Positions 36,686 to 46,136 of a DNA stretch of 64,000 nt are shown here, piece by piece. Source of the DNA: Hyphomicrobiales bacterium (GTDB taxonomy: Bacteria > Pseudomonadota > Alphaproteobacteria > Rhizobiales > Rhizobiaceae). A model generated the notes under the pieces. That model searched no databases, had not been told where the DNA came from, and worked only from the letters and a program-made list of their open reading frames with translations. The stretch spans positions 63,023 to 127,022 of the forward strand of contig NVSG01000002.1 in the NCBI GenBank assembly GCA_002401155.1, given 5' to 3'. Position 1 is the first letter of the stretch, and the number at the start of each line of letters is the position of its first letter. The position numbers and the translations under genes are program-made.

Positions 36686-38047
36686 ATGATGCAAAGCAAA
36701 AACAGAGTATGGCTGAAAAATCCGCTGGCGATCCTTGAGGATAATGCAGGTGGCGGACTGGTCATTGAGGGCAGCAGAATTGTCGAGCTGGTGCCGTCAG
36801 GAAAGACGCCGCAGAACGAAGTGACAAAGACCTTTGATTGTTCCAATCATGTGGTTCTGCCGGGCCTGATCAACACCCATCATCATTTTTACCAGACCCT
36901 CACAAGGGCGCATCCCGATGCAATCAACAAGGAATTATTTGGCTGGTTGACGGCGCTTTATCCGATCTGGGCCAAGGCGGTGAACCGCGATAGTTTCCGT
37001 TTGGCTACACGACTTGCTTTGACAGAATTAATGATGTCGGGCTGTACCACCGCTTCCGATCACCACTATCTTTATCCGTCAGGCATAGAAGACGCGATGG
37101 ATATTCAGGCAGATGAAGCGCAAAAATTAGGCATGCGCATCACGCTTAATCGCGGCTCAATGAATTTGTCAGAGAAAGATGGTGGCCTGCCTCCTGACAG
37201 CGTGGTGCAGGATACCGATGAAATTTTGATCGATTGCGAGCGGGTGATTTCGCTCTATCATGATCAATCAGACGGGGCGATGACGCAAGTTGCGCTGGCT
37301 CCCTGTTCACCGTTTTCGGTGACAACAGAACTGATGCGCTCATCGGCGGAACTCGCCAAAAAATGCAATTGTCGCCTCCATACCCATTTGGGCGAAACCC
37401 ATGACGAGGATGCCTATTGCATCGAAAAGTTCAATTGTCGTCCGGTGGACTATCTGGAGGAAAACGGTTGGCTCAGCGACCGTACATGGCTCGCCCACGG
37501 CATTCATTTCAACGATAACGAGATCAAACGCCTTGGCGCTCACGGTGTCGGTGTTTGCCATTGTCCGACCTCCAACATGGTGCTTGCATCAGGCCAGTGC
37601 CGCACCATGGAATTGGAAAAAGCGGGCTGCCCTGTTGGCCTTGGGGTTGATGGTTCGGCCTCCAATGACAATTCCAATTTGATGGAAGGCGTGCGTCACG
37701 CGCTGATGATCAACCGGCTGAGATATGGTGCCGCCGGTGTCACCCACCTTGATGCCCTGCGTTGGGCAAGCGAAGGTTCCGCCCGCTGTTTGGGGCGCGA
37801 CGATATCGGAAAAATCGCAGTCGGCAAACAAGCTGACCTTGCACTCTTTACCCTGGATGAATTGCGCTTCTCTGGCGCAGGCGATCCCATTGCCGCACTG
37901 GTCCTATGCGGTGCACACGCAGCCGACCGTGTGATGATCGCCGGCAAATGGACGGTTGAAGAAGGCCTGCCTGTCGGCTGTGATATCAAAGAACTTCGCC
38001 GTGCCCACGGCGCCGCTGCAAAAGCCCTGTTCGAGGAGGCACTATAA
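36686..38047 (+). CDS. 8-Oxoguanine deaminase-like amidohydrolase
   Basis: Amidohydrolase-superfamily metalloenzyme of about 453 residues. The first metal site NTHHHFYQTLTRA is like that of bacterial 8-oxoguanine deaminases (P. aeruginosa Pa0142), which turn 8-oxoguanine into urate. Later ligands are in HTHLGETHDED, WLAHGIHF and DGSASNDNSNL. The AtzB-like and guanine-deaminase groups are close, so guanine or isoguanine are alternative substrates. Two ATG codons stand at 36686 and 36689, and the TTG frame at 36644 is less likely. Its stop overlaps the ATG of the creatininase gene by one base. Confidence 0.85.
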   Translation: MMQSKNRVWLKNPLAILEDNAGGGLVIEGSRIVELVPSGKTPQNEVTKTFDCSNHVVLPGLINTHHHFYQTLTRAHPDAINKELFGWLTALYPIWAKAVNRDSFRLATRLALTELMMSGCTTASDHHYLYPSGIEDAMDIQADEAQKLGMRITLNRGSMNLSEKDGGLPPDSVVQDTDEILIDCERVISLYHDQSDGAMTQVALAPCSPFSVTTELMRSSAELAKKCNCRLHTHLGETHDEDAYCIEKFNCRPVDYLEENGWLSDRTWLAHGIHFNDNEIKRLGAHGVGVCHCPTSNMVLASGQCRTMELEKAGCPVGLGVDGSASNDNSNLMEGVRHALMINRLRYGAAGVTHLDALRWASEGSARCLGRDDIGKIAVGKQADLALFTLDELRFSGAGDPIAALVLCGAHAADRVMIAGKWTVEEGLPVGCDIKELRRAHGAAAKALFEEAL

Positions 38048-38856
38048 TGTTGCCAAAACCCGACTGGCGTCAAATGAGCGAAGCAGAAATCAGCGCTGCC
38101 GATACTTCAAACTGGATAGCGGTTCTGCCTCTGGGTGCCACCGAACAGCATGGCCTACACCTGCCGGCAGAGACCGATACGATTATTGCACAAGGCATAT
38201 GCGATCACTTGAAACCTATGTTGGCGGGCGAACTTCCGGTGACATTTCTGGCAGTTGAGGAAATTGGCTATTCGCCGGAGCATTCAGATTATCCCGCGAG
38301 CAAAACCTTGAGTTATGAAGACGCATTGAGGCGCTGGATTTCCTTCGGCGAAATGCTTCATTCATATGGCATTCGCAAGCTGGTTTTGCTCAATGCCCAT
38401 GGGGGGAATTCTCCCTTGATGACGATTGTTGCAACAGAGCTGCGTTGCCGCTTCGATATGTTTTGCGCCTTTACAAGCTGGACGCGATTTGGTTCGCCAT
38501 CAGAGATAGTAGGCGAAAAAGAAAAGGCGTTTGGCATTCATGGCGGTGATATTGAAACCTCTGTGATGTTGGCGCTGGCACCCCATCTGGTTGATATGAA
38601 TGCCGCAGGCGATCACGATAGCTTGCAGGCAGAGCTTGCGAGCCGCAACGAGTATTTGCGCGCCTATGGCCCACATGCCTTTGGCTGGAAAATGCAGGAT
38701 CTGAACCCAATTGGTGTCGTGGGAAATTCTTCCGCGGCCACAGCCGAAAAGGGCGAAGATTTGCTTGAAGAAGCACTTTTGGGACTGGTAAAGTTCTTTG
38801 AAGAAGTAGATGAATTTGATTTAGAAAAGCTGCAATCAAAACCTGTTTTTAAATAA
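38047..38856 (+). CDS. Creatininase family amidohydrolase
   Basis: A 269-residue metal-dependent amidohydrolase of the creatinine amidohydrolase family. It has the metal ligands in GATEQHGLHLPAETD, then NAHGGNSPL and HGGDIETSVM. The family also includes enzymes of riboflavin and mycofactocin pathways, so creatinine is not a sure substrate. It is translationally linked to the deaminase gene (TAATG overlap) and followed after nine bases by the CobW gene, so it probably acts on a purine-breakdown product or depends on zinc supplied by that GTPase. Confidence 0.85.
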   Translation: MLPKPDWRQMSEAEISAADTSNWIAVLPLGATEQHGLHLPAETDTIIAQGICDHLKPMLAGELPVTFLAVEEIGYSPEHSDYPASKTLSYEDALRRWISFGEMLHSYGIRKLVLLNAHGGNSPLMTIVATELRCRFDMFCAFTSWTRFGSPSEIVGEKEKAFGIHGGDIETSVMLALAPHLVDMNAAGDHDSLQAELASRNEYLRAYGPHAFGWKMQDLNPIGVVGNSSAATAEKGEDLLEEALLGLVKFFEEVDEFDLEKLQSKPVFK

Positions 38857-38865
38857 GGAATTCTC

Positions 38866-39900
38866 ATGGACGAGGCAGAAGAAAAAATTCCCGTAACCGT
38901 TTTGACCGGCTATCTGGGCGCGGGCAAGACGACCTTGCTCAACCGTATCCTATCAGAGAAGCACGGTAAAAAATACGCGGTGATCGTCAATGAATTCGGT
39001 GAAATCGGCATCGATAATGATTTGATCGTGAAGTCCGACGAAGAAATTTACGAGATGAATAATGGCTGCATCTGCTGCACCGTGCGCGGCGATTTAATCC
39101 GCGTGGTGCAAAAACTAATGCGCCGCAAAGGACGCTTTGATGCGATCATTGTCGAGACAACAGGGCTGGCTGATCCAGCTCCCGTCGCCCAGACATTTTT
39201 CATGGATGAAGACGTGCGTAGCAAGGCAAAACTCGATGCGGTGATTGCGTTGGTTGATGCAAAACACTTTCTGCTTTCGCTGGGCGATAGCCCGGAAGCG
39301 GAAGATCAAATCGCCTTTGCCGATGTTATCCTGCTTAATAAAACAGATCTGGTGGATGCCGATGAATTGGCAAAAGTTGAAGCCACCATTCGCACTCTCA
39401 ATCCACGCGCGGAATTATATCACACCAATCGCTCGGACGTTGATCTCACAAAAATTCTCGACCGTGGTGCTTTCGATCTGGACCGCGTGATGGAAAGCGA
39501 CCCACAATTTCTGGATCATCGAGACGACCACCACGACCACGACCATGACCATGGGCACGATCATCACCATCACGGCCATGCGGGATTGGATGGCAATGTC
39601 CACGACACAACTATTGGAACCGTTTCACTGCGCGGCGGTGATCTCGATCCGAAAAAATTCATGCCATGGATTGAAAAAGTCACCCAAACGGACGGGCCGG
39701 ATATTTTGCGCTTGAAGGGCATCATCTCGTTTAAGGATGATACCGACCGTTTCGTGGTGCAAGGCATTCATATGATTCTCGAAGGCGACAGCCAGCGCGA
39801 ATGGGGCAAAGATGAAAAACGCGAAAGCAGGCTGGTTTTCATTGGGCGCAATCTCGACCATGAAAAACTGAAACGCAGCTTTGCAGCGTGTGCCGCCTGA
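38866..39900 (+). CDS. CobW/COG0523 family GTPase
   Basis: G3E GTPase of 344 residues that acts as a metal chaperone. Walker A is [11 protein letters not shown] (residues 15-25), the metal-binding GCICC is at 67-71, and NKTD at 158-161 reads guanine. A His/Asp-rich stretch (about residues 218-238) lies between the GTPase and CobW C-terminal domains and would bind zinc, nickel or cobalt. It follows the creatininase gene by nine bases; its stop shares one base with the WD40 gene's start. A partner metalloenzyme could be one of the two hydrolases in this operon. Confidence 0.93.
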   Translation: MDEAEEKIPVTVLTGYLGAGKTTLLNRILSEKHGKKYAVIVNEFGEIGIDNDLIVKSDEEIYEMNNGCICCTVRGDLIRVVQKLMRRKGRFDAIIVETTGLADPAPVAQTFFMDEDVRSKAKLDAVIALVDAKHFLLSLGDSPEAEDQIAFADVILLNKTDLVDADELAKVEATIRTLNPRAELYHTNRSDVDLTKILDRGAFDLDRVMESDPQFLDHRDDHHDHDHDHGHDHHHHGHAGLDGNVHDTTIGTVSLRGGDLDPKKFMPWIEKVTQTDGPDILRLKGIISFKDDTDRFVVQGIHMILEGDSQREWGKDEKRESRLVFIGRNLDHEKLKRSFAACAA

Positions 39901-40880
39901 TGGTGACCATTGCCAATATTGATCTCGACGATGGTGCCTATGTGGAATGGGCAGGCTTTGTCGGAGACGTTCCAATGTTCGCCACCGCCGATGGCGATGT
40001 CATTCGCGTGGAAGGTGGACAAACAGTCCTCTCTATCCACGACGGTCTGTTATGCGCAGAGCTGGTTCAAAGCGGTGACGCTCTGCTGACTGGCGGCGAA
40101 GATGGCAAGGTTTGCCGCATCAATTCAGATGGTATTTCAACCGTGCTGACCGATCTTGAAGACAGTTGGATAGATCAGATTGCAGCTGGCCCAAATGGTG
40201 CCATTGCCTTTGCATCGGGGCGCAATGCCACAATTATCATCGACGATAAAATCGCCTCCGAAATCAGCCTCGAACGCACCATTGAAGGTTTGGCCTTTGC
40301 GCCAAAAGGAATGCGTCTGGCACTGGCCCGCTATGACGGGGTAGAATTGCACTGGGTGACCTCAGGTGGTTCAACGCAAGTACTCGAATGGAAAGGCGCA
40401 CACACTGGTGTGTGCTTTTCGCCCGATGGAAAATATGTGGTTTCCAACATGCAGGAAAACGCCCTGCACGGATGGCGATTGAAAGATGCCCGCCATATGC
40501 GCATGCAAGGCTATCCATCAAAAGTAAAATCCATCTCTTGGTCGCCAAAGGGAAAATGGTTGGCCACCTCAGGCGCTCCGGCAGCAATCGTCTGGCCCTT
40601 CACCGGCAAAGACGGCCCCATGGGCAAAGCGCCCAAAGAACTGGGTTCTATGGGCAAACTGCAAGTAACCTGCGTTGCGTGCCACCCAACAGAGGAAGCC
40701 ATCGTTATCGGTTATTCCAACGGTATGATCTTGATTGTGAAAATAGAAGATGGTCAGGAAGTGCCATTGCGTAGCGAAGGCAAAGGCGCAATCACCAGCC
40801 TGAACTGGAATAAGCAAGGCACCCAATTAGCCTTCGGCAGCGAACAAGGCGAAGGCGGCATAATAGACGTCACAAGCTAG
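39900..40880 (+). CDS. WD40-repeat protein
   Basis: A 326-residue beta-propeller with about six to seven WD40-like repeats, seen as recurrent FAPKGMRLALARY, FSPDGKYVVSNM and WSPKGKWLATSG blades. WD40 proteins serve as protein scaffolds. The ATG at 39900 overlaps the CobW stop codon by one base, so the two are made together and the propeller probably dock with the GTPase or its client; the function is unknown. The gene pair recurs in related bacteria. A multi-hairpin repeat follows its stop. Confidence 0.88.
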   Translation: MVTIANIDLDDGAYVEWAGFVGDVPMFATADGDVIRVEGGQTVLSIHDGLLCAELVQSGDALLTGGEDGKVCRINSDGISTVLTDLEDSWIDQIAAGPNGAIAFASGRNATIIIDDKIASEISLERTIEGLAFAPKGMRLALARYDGVELHWVTSGGSTQVLEWKGAHTGVCFSPDGKYVVSNMQENALHGWRLKDARHMRMQGYPSKVKSISWSPKGKWLATSGAPAAIVWPFTGKDGPMGKAPKELGSMGKLQVTCVACHPTEEAIVIGYSNGMILIVKIEDGQEVPLRSEGKGAITSLNWNKQGTQLAFGSEQGEGGIIDVTS

Positions 40881-40930
40881 AGCGCTAGCGGATATTTTTC
40901 GAGCCGCCAGAATATTTCCCCAGCACCATT

Positions 40931-41030
40931 CTCTCCGTATCCACCACGCCGAAGGCGGGAGCGAAGAGCGACCGGCGCTAATGCGCCGCCCATACGGAGG
41001 GCCCAAGCAAAGCTTGGATACGCCCGTGAG
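40931..41030. repeat. Multi-hairpin intergenic repeat, copy R2
   Basis: The most complete copy of the family. CTCCGTAT (40933-40940) pairs with ATACGGAG (40992-40999) and encloses CGCC-GAA-GGCG (40947-40957) and CGGCGC-TAAT-GCGCCG (40973-40988). Then CCAAGC-AAA-GCTTGG (41003-41017) forms one more hairpin before GGATACGCCCGTGAG. The same CGTATCC can instead pair with GGATACG at the far end, so two folds compete. It fills the gap between the convergent WD40 and desaturase genes. Confidence 0.85.
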
Positions 41031-41036
41031 AAAGAA

Positions 41037-42071
41037 TCAAGCCATCGCCCGCGCTTGAGCAAAGGTAACCAGCTTTCTTGTGTTTTCATCCCAAAGGTGG
41101 AGTTTCACGCAGCGAAAGCTTTCCATCAAAGTCAAACGTTTGACTTCTGTTAGCTCAGGAAGATCTTTCAACACCTGTGGCAAACGGTAAAACGGGATTT
41201 TACTGTTTAAATGATGCACGTGATGTACGCCAATATTGGCAGAAGCCCAGCGCAAAATTCCCGGAAGGTCATAATGTGAACTGCCGTGGAATGCCGCATC
41301 CTGCACTTCCCAGTTTTCTTCATAATCCCACTGGGTTGTTTCAAATTGGTGCTGCACATAAAACAGCCACACACCAACGGAAGAAGCAACAAGAGTGATC
41401 GGAATTTGTATCGCCAGAAATTTGCCAAAACCTGCAAAATACATCATCACACCAGCAACCAGCACAATCATCAGATTGGTTCCCATGGTGGAAATCCAGT
41501 ATTCACGGCTATTGCCATTATATTGTTGCGGCAGACGGTTGCGCAGCAGGAACTGATAGGCTGGCCCGATAACAAACAGGGTAATCGGATTGCGATAAGC
41601 GTGATAGGCCACCCGCCCCCAAAAACTCCGCGCTTTATATTCTTTAACAGTCAATGTGGAGATGTCGCCAATACCGCGTTTATCCAGATTGCCGGAACCT
41701 GCATGGTGTAGCGCATGGCTGCGTTTCCACACCTGATATGGCGTCATTGTGAAGACGCCAAGAATGCGTCCAAGCCAATCATTGATCTGACGGTTTTTGA
41801 AAAATGCACCGTGACCACAATCATGCTGGATCAAAAATAACCGTACAAGAAATGCACCGGCTGGAACAGTAAGCGCAAGGCATAGCCAATAACTGATCGA
41901 ATAGGCCCACCAGCAAATCGCCCACATGATGAAAAACGGGATGACCGTTATCGCTACTTCGATGACGCTACGTAATTGATCGGGTGTGCGATAAGGAATA
42001 AGTGCTCTTGCTAAATCCTTAACCGGTGTTGAAAGTCTGTCGGAGTTAAGGCCCGTTTTCTGATAATCCAT
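41037..42071 (-). CDS. Fatty acid desaturase
   Basis: Membrane-bound di-iron desaturase of 344 residues. All three histidine boxes are present: HDCGH (QHDCGHGAFF), HALHH (RSHALHHAG) and HHVHH (GVHHVHHLNS). Four or more transmembrane helices surround them. It inserts a double bond in an acyl chain, probably of a membrane lipid, using oxygen and an electron donor encoded elsewhere. The ATG at 42069-42071 is chosen; a TTG at 42089 would add six residues. It stands alone and ends six bases after the repeat R2, on the minus strand. Confidence 0.93.
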   Translation of the reverse strand: MDYQKTGLNSDRLSTPVKDLARALIPYRTPDQLRSVIEVAITVIPFFIMWAICWWAYSISYWLCLALTVPAGAFLVRLFLIQHDCGHGAFFKNRQINDWLGRILGVFTMTPYQVWKRSHALHHAGSGNLDKRGIGDISTLTVKEYKARSFWGRVAYHAYRNPITLFVIGPAYQFLLRNRLPQQYNGNSREYWISTMGTNLMIVLVAGVMMYFAGFGKFLAIQIPITLVASSVGVWLFYVQHQFETTQWDYEENWEVQDAAFHGSSHYDLPGILRWASANIGVHHVHHLNSKIPFYRLPQVLKDLPELTEVKRLTLMESFRCVKLHLWDENTRKLVTFAQARAMA

Positions 42072-42290
42072 ACAATCAAATTCCCTCAAATATCGTCGCG
42101 ACGGAAAACTTCTTATCCGCCCATGAAAACTCGATAACGCAGTTTTACCTGACTATCAATGATAAGTTTTTTGAATGAGACGATACTACGCACTCAATTG
42201 TGTGACGCTGACCATAATTGTCTCCAAGCGTTGCTTGTTAGGGCGAGATGACCTAATTCTTATTGGAATCATTCTAACAGGCAGCGTACT

Positions 42291-43307
42291 TTGGCCCGGA
42301 AAAATACTAAATTAAAACCTTTGCAAAAAGTTGGCGTATTACTTGTCAATCTCGGTACACCCGATGGCTATGACAAGAAGAGCATGCGCAAATACTTGGC
42401 AGAGTTTTTATCTGATAAACGCGTGATCGAGTGGCCACGGGCGATCTGGCTACCAATCCTTTATGGCATCGTGCTGAACGTGCGGCCAAAAAAATCAGGT
42501 GCCCTTTATGAGAGCATCTGGAACACGGAAAAAGATGAATCGCCACTTCGCACATTTTCCCGCTCCCAAAGCGAACAATTGAGCGAGCGTTTGTCGGACT
42601 TGAAGAATGTGGTGGTCGATTGGGGCATGCGATATGGCAATCCTTCCATCGCATCGCGCCTTGATTTTCTGCGCGAGCAAGGGTGCGACCGCATCGTCGT
42701 TTTTCCGCTATATCCGCAATATAGCGCCGCAACCACAGCTACGGTGAACGATAAAACCTTCGAAGCTCTGGAAAAAATGCGCTGGATGCCGGCACTTCGA
42801 ACCGTTCCTGCTTATCCAGCCGAGCCTTCTTATATTGATGGGCTTGCTGTTTCGATTGAAAATCATCTGAAAACCCTTGATTTCAAACCGGAAAAAATCA
42901 TCGCCTCTTTCCACGGTATTCCTGCAGGTTACGCTGAACAGGGCGATCCTTATCCCAAGCAATGCGAGGAAACCCACCATTTGCTGTGTGAGCGGCTCGG
43001 GGTTTCAAAAGATTATCTGATGCTTTGTTACCAGTCGCGTTTTGGGCCGGAAGAATGGTTGCAGCCCTATACGGATAAGACCATTGAGAAATTGGCAGGC
43101 GAGGGGATCAAGAATCTGGCTGTTTTTAATCCGGGCTTTGTTTGCGATTGTCTGGAAACTCTGGAAGAAATTGCGGTCGAGGGGCAAGAGATATTCCACG
43201 TTGCGGGCGGTGAGAATTTTAGCCATATTCCTTGTTTGAATGACAGTTCTGAAGGTATCAAAGTGTTTGAGGATATCATCCGCAGAGAGCTTGGTGGCTG
43301 GGCATAA
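42291..43307 (+). CDS. hemH: Ferrochelatase
   Basis: Inserts ferrous iron into protoporphyrin IX to make protoheme, the last step of heme synthesis. It has GVLLVNLGTPDG near the N-terminus, the catalytic SFHGIPAGYAEQGDPY, and CYQSRFGPEEWLQPYTD. Length (338) fits. The start is a TTG at 42291, about eight bases after an AGGCAG site, with no ATG before the domain. The SPFH gene starts about 100 bases downstream and may have its own promoter. Confidence 0.95.
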   Translation: MARKNTKLKPLQKVGVLLVNLGTPDGYDKKSMRKYLAEFLSDKRVIEWPRAIWLPILYGIVLNVRPKKSGALYESIWNTEKDESPLRTFSRSQSEQLSERLSDLKNVVVDWGMRYGNPSIASRLDFLREQGCDRIVVFPLYPQYSAATTATVNDKTFEALEKMRWMPALRTVPAYPAEPSYIDGLAVSIENHLKTLDFKPEKIIASFHGIPAGYAEQGDPYPKQCEETHHLLCERLGVSKDYLMLCYQSRFGPEEWLQPYTDKTIEKLAGEGIKNLAVFNPGFVCDCLETLEEIAVEGQEIFHVAGGENFSHIPCLNDSSEGIKVFEDIIRRELGGWA

Positions 43308-43409
43308 TACCCCCGAAAATTCTGTGGGTTTCACCCCGAATGCATTGAAAACACAACAACAGCACCTATATCTGTCACTAGTAAGCCTTTTTTTCGGGGA
43401 GAAAATTTT

Positions 43410-44387
43410 ATGGATATTTATGGTTTTGATCTTTTTGTTATCGGTGTGGTTGTGCTGGTTATTCTTGTGCTTTTTGCAGGCGTCAAGCAGGTCCGGCAGG
43501 GTTATAATTATACGGTTGAGCGATTTGGTCGATACACCAGGACGTTGCACCCCGGCCTGAACTTAATTGTGCCATTTGTTGACCGCATCGGAAATAAGCT
43601 CAACATGATGGAGCAGGTGCTGGACGTGCCAACCCAAGAAGTTATCACCAAAGATAACGCGACCATTGCTGCAGATGGCGTCGCTTTTTATCAGGTTTTG
43701 GATGCTGCGAAGGCGGCCTATGAAGTGAGTGGTCTCCAAAATGCTATTCTAAATCTTACGATGACTAATATTCGTACGGTGATGGGGTCCATGACTCTGG
43801 ATGAGTTGCTCTCGAAACGCGATCAGATTAATGAGCGCTTGTTGCGCGTGGTCGATGAAGCGGTTGCTCCGTGGGGCATTAAGATTACCCGCATTGAAAT
43901 CAAGGATATTAATCCACCAGCCGATCTGGTGGAAGCCATGGGTAGGCAGATGAAGGCCGAGCGTGAAAAACGTGCGGCCATTCTGGAAGCCGAAGGCGTA
44001 CGTCAGGCCGAAATCCTGAAAGCTGAAGGCACTAAGCAATCGCAAATTCTTTACGCCGAGGGTGAAAAAGAAGCCTCGTTCCGTCAGGCTGAGGCCCGCG
44101 AGCGTTTGGCCGAGGCGGAAGCCGCAGCCACCAGAATGGTTTCCCAAGCGATTTCTGAGGGCGATGGTCAGGCCATCAACTATTTCATTGCGCAAAAATA
44201 TACCGATGCGCTTCAGGCCATTGGTACAGCGAAAAACCAGAAAGTTCTGATGATGCCTTTGGATGCAACCGCATTGATGGGTACATTGGCTGGCATTGGC
44301 GAAATTTCCAAAGATTTTTTAGGCAAGGTTGGCAGCGATTCTCGCCCGACAACCACGCCTTCCGTCACAAGAACGAGAAATGATTAA
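43410..44387 (+). CDS. SPFH/band 7 membrane protein (stomatin-like, QmcA type)
   Basis: A 325-residue stomatin/prohibitin-fold protein. An N-terminal transmembrane helix (about residues 5-27) precedes the SPFH domain ([42 protein letters not shown]) and a coiled coil rich in Glu-Ala-Lys repeats (about residues 180-245). It follows GGGGAG by seven bases. It forms oligomeric membrane microdomains and, with NfeD, is linked to quality control of membrane proteins. The nfeD-like gene lies 27 bases downstream, so the two form an operon. Confidence 0.93.
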   Translation: MDIYGFDLFVIGVVVLVILVLFAGVKQVRQGYNYTVERFGRYTRTLHPGLNLIVPFVDRIGNKLNMMEQVLDVPTQEVITKDNATIAADGVAFYQVLDAAKAAYEVSGLQNAILNLTMTNIRTVMGSMTLDELLSKRDQINERLLRVVDEAVAPWGIKITRIEIKDINPPADLVEAMGRQMKAEREKRAAILEAEGVRQAEILKAEGTKQSQILYAEGEKEASFRQAEARERLAEAEAAATRMVSQAISEGDGQAINYFIAQKYTDALQAIGTAKNQKVLMMPLDATALMGTLAGIGEISKDFLGKVGSDSRPTTTPSVTRTRND

Positions 44388-44414
44388 GCCAGAAATAATT
44401 AAAGGAGTCCAAGC

Positions 44415-44882
44415 ATGATACTATCCTTGGTACAGGAATTAGGCGGCTGGAGCTGGTGGATACTGGGTCTGATATTACTCGGCTTGGAAATCATGGCACC
44501 GGGAACATTCTTCCTCTGGTTCGGTCTGTCGGCAATGGTTGTCGGCACGATTACACTTGCCCTTGGACCAGATGTATCATTTTGGACGTGGCAGGTGCAG
44601 GCCTTGATATTTGTCGCACTTTCCATCATTTCTGCCGTGGTTGGTCGCAAAATCATGCAAAAAAATGGCTGGGATGAAAGTGAAAACCCCAACCTCAATG
44701 ATCGCGGTGGTCAGTTAGTTGGCCGCACTGCGATTTTGCATGAAGCAATTTCGGGAGGTCAAGGTAGGGCAAAAATAGGCGACACAACATGGCGCGTCAC
44801 CGGCCCCGATCTGGAAAAAGGCAGCAAGGTTCGTATCGTAGCGTTTGACGATGGTATTCTGTCAGTTGAGGCTGAGGGGTAA
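44415..44882 (+). CDS. NfeD family membrane protein
   Basis: A 155-residue membrane protein of the short NfeD type. The N-terminal half carries three hydrophobic helices with WWILGLILLGLEIMAPGTFF; the C-terminal half is an OB fold (NLNDRGGQLVGRTAILHEAI, DTTWRVTGPDLEKGSKVRIV) on the cytoplasmic side. It lacks the ClpP-like protease domain of long NfeD proteins. It is cotranscribed with the stomatin-like gene, 27 bases upstream. Pairs of these genes are widely conserved and thought to act together in membrane microdomains. Confidence 0.93.
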   Translation: MILSLVQELGGWSWWILGLILLGLEIMAPGTFFLWFGLSAMVVGTITLALGPDVSFWTWQVQALIFVALSIISAVVGRKIMQKNGWDESENPNLNDRGGQLVGRTAILHEAISGGQGRAKIGDTTWRVTGPDLEKGSKVRIVAFDDGILSVEAEG

Positions 44883-44890
44883 ATTGCTTA

Positions 44891-44971
44891 GGTGGCGAAG
44901 AGCGAGCCCGCCCGGCGCTAGCTGCCCCGCGCATGCGCAGGACCCAAGCAAAGCTTGGATACGCCCGTGAG
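44891..44971. repeat. Multi-hairpin intergenic repeat, copy R3
   Basis: Copy 3, between the convergent NfeD and arabinose-5-phosphate isomerase genes. It begins GGTGGCGAAGAGCGAGCC, shows the middle hairpin with TAGCT but with decayed pairing on one side (GCCCCGC in place of GCGCCGC), keeps GCGCATGCGCAGG as in R1, and has the CCAAGC-AAA-GCTTGG hairpin and ATACGCCCGTGAG end as in R2. It thus looks like a mosaic of the R1 and R2 forms. Confidence 0.8.
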
Positions 44972-44989
44972 AACAAACAAGCCTAATCT

Positions 44990-45961
44990 CTACCCGAGGC
45001 CGATGCGCAGCAAATCATGCAGATGAATGATGCCGATCGGCTTGCCGTTCTCGGTGACAATCAACGCACTGCGCTTCTTTTCATTCAGGATTGCCATGGC
45101 ACTGCTGGCAAGAGTGTCGGGCGAAACGGTCATCGGGTCCGGCGTCATGATATCCCCGGCGTTTTGCGACAGCATGGAATTGTTGAATTTGCGGCGCAAA
45201 TCGCCATCTGTGATGATACCGGCCAAAAGCCCGTCAGCATCGACAATCCCGACACAGCCAAAACTTTTTTCCGTGATTTCGAGGATAGCTTCAGGCATGG
45301 GCGTATCGGTTGATACTTGCGGCAACGCATCGCCTGAATGCATGATTTCCGAAACATAAGTCAGGCTCGCACCCAAAGAGCCGCCCGGATGATAGATGCC
45401 GAAATCGGAAGCCGAAAATCCACGCGCTTCCAGCAGCGATACAGCTAGTGCATCGCCAATGGCGAGCATCATCAAGGAAGAGGTGGTTGGTGCCAGCCCG
45501 TGGGGGCAGGCTTCTTCTTCACGCGGCAATGCCAGACAGACATCCGCTACCTTACCGAGGGCAGATTTTCTATTGTTGGTGATAGCAATCAGCGGAATAG
45601 AAAAGCGCCTGGAATATGCCAAAATACCGTTGAGTTCTTTGGTTTCGCCAGACCATGACAGTCCCAAAATCACATCTTCGCTGGTGATCATGCCCAAATC
45701 GCCATGATTGGCTTCCGCCGAATGGACAAAATGCGCAGGCGTGCCGGTTGAAGCAAAGGTTGCTGCCATCTTGCCGCCAATATGACTGTTTTTGCCAACA
45801 CCAGTAACGATCAAGCGACCCTTGGTTTTGCGCAAAATCTCCACCGCTTCGGCAAAACCTTGAGAAAGCGGCCCTTCAATAGCTTCCCGCAGTGCGATCA
45901 GTCCCTGAGTCTCAGTTTTTAAGGTACGCAGCGCCGATTGCACGCTTTCAGGGTTTGCCAT
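44990..45961 (-). CDS. kdsD: Arabinose-5-phosphate isomerase (KpsF/GutQ family)
   Basis: Interconverts ribulose 5-phosphate and arabinose 5-phosphate, the precursor of Kdo in lipopolysaccharide. The 323-residue protein has an N-terminal SIS domain (VTGVGKNSHIGGKMAATFASTG and HGLAPTTSSLMMLAIGDALA) and two C-terminal CBS domains ending ENGKPIGIIHLHDLL. The ATG at 45961 is preceded in frame by a TTG. KdsA, B or C genes are not adjacent. The gene ends 18 bases after the repeat R3. Confidence 0.94.
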   Translation of the reverse strand: MANPESVQSALRTLKTETQGLIALREAIEGPLSQGFAEAVEILRKTKGRLIVTGVGKNSHIGGKMAATFASTGTPAHFVHSAEANHGDLGMITSEDVILGLSWSGETKELNGILAYSRRFSIPLIAITNNRKSALGKVADVCLALPREEEACPHGLAPTTSSLMMLAIGDALAVSLLEARGFSASDFGIYHPGGSLGASLTYVSEIMHSGDALPQVSTDTPMPEAILEITEKSFGCVGIVDADGLLAGIITDGDLRRKFNNSMLSQNAGDIMTPDPMTVSPDTLASSAMAILNEKKRSALIVTENGKPIGIIHLHDLLRIGLG

Positions 45962-46136
45962 CAAAATATCCGAAGTGTTTTACAATTTACTGCCCTGAAT
46001 TTACAGGGTTTTGCCAAAAAAGTAACGGCTAAAATGTGAATATTCTATTTGCCGGTTCTGCGCGATTGAAACCTTTCGTTAACCACATTTGTTTACGGTT
46101 CTTAAAGAATTTAAACGCCGAACGTGTCAGGTTTCA

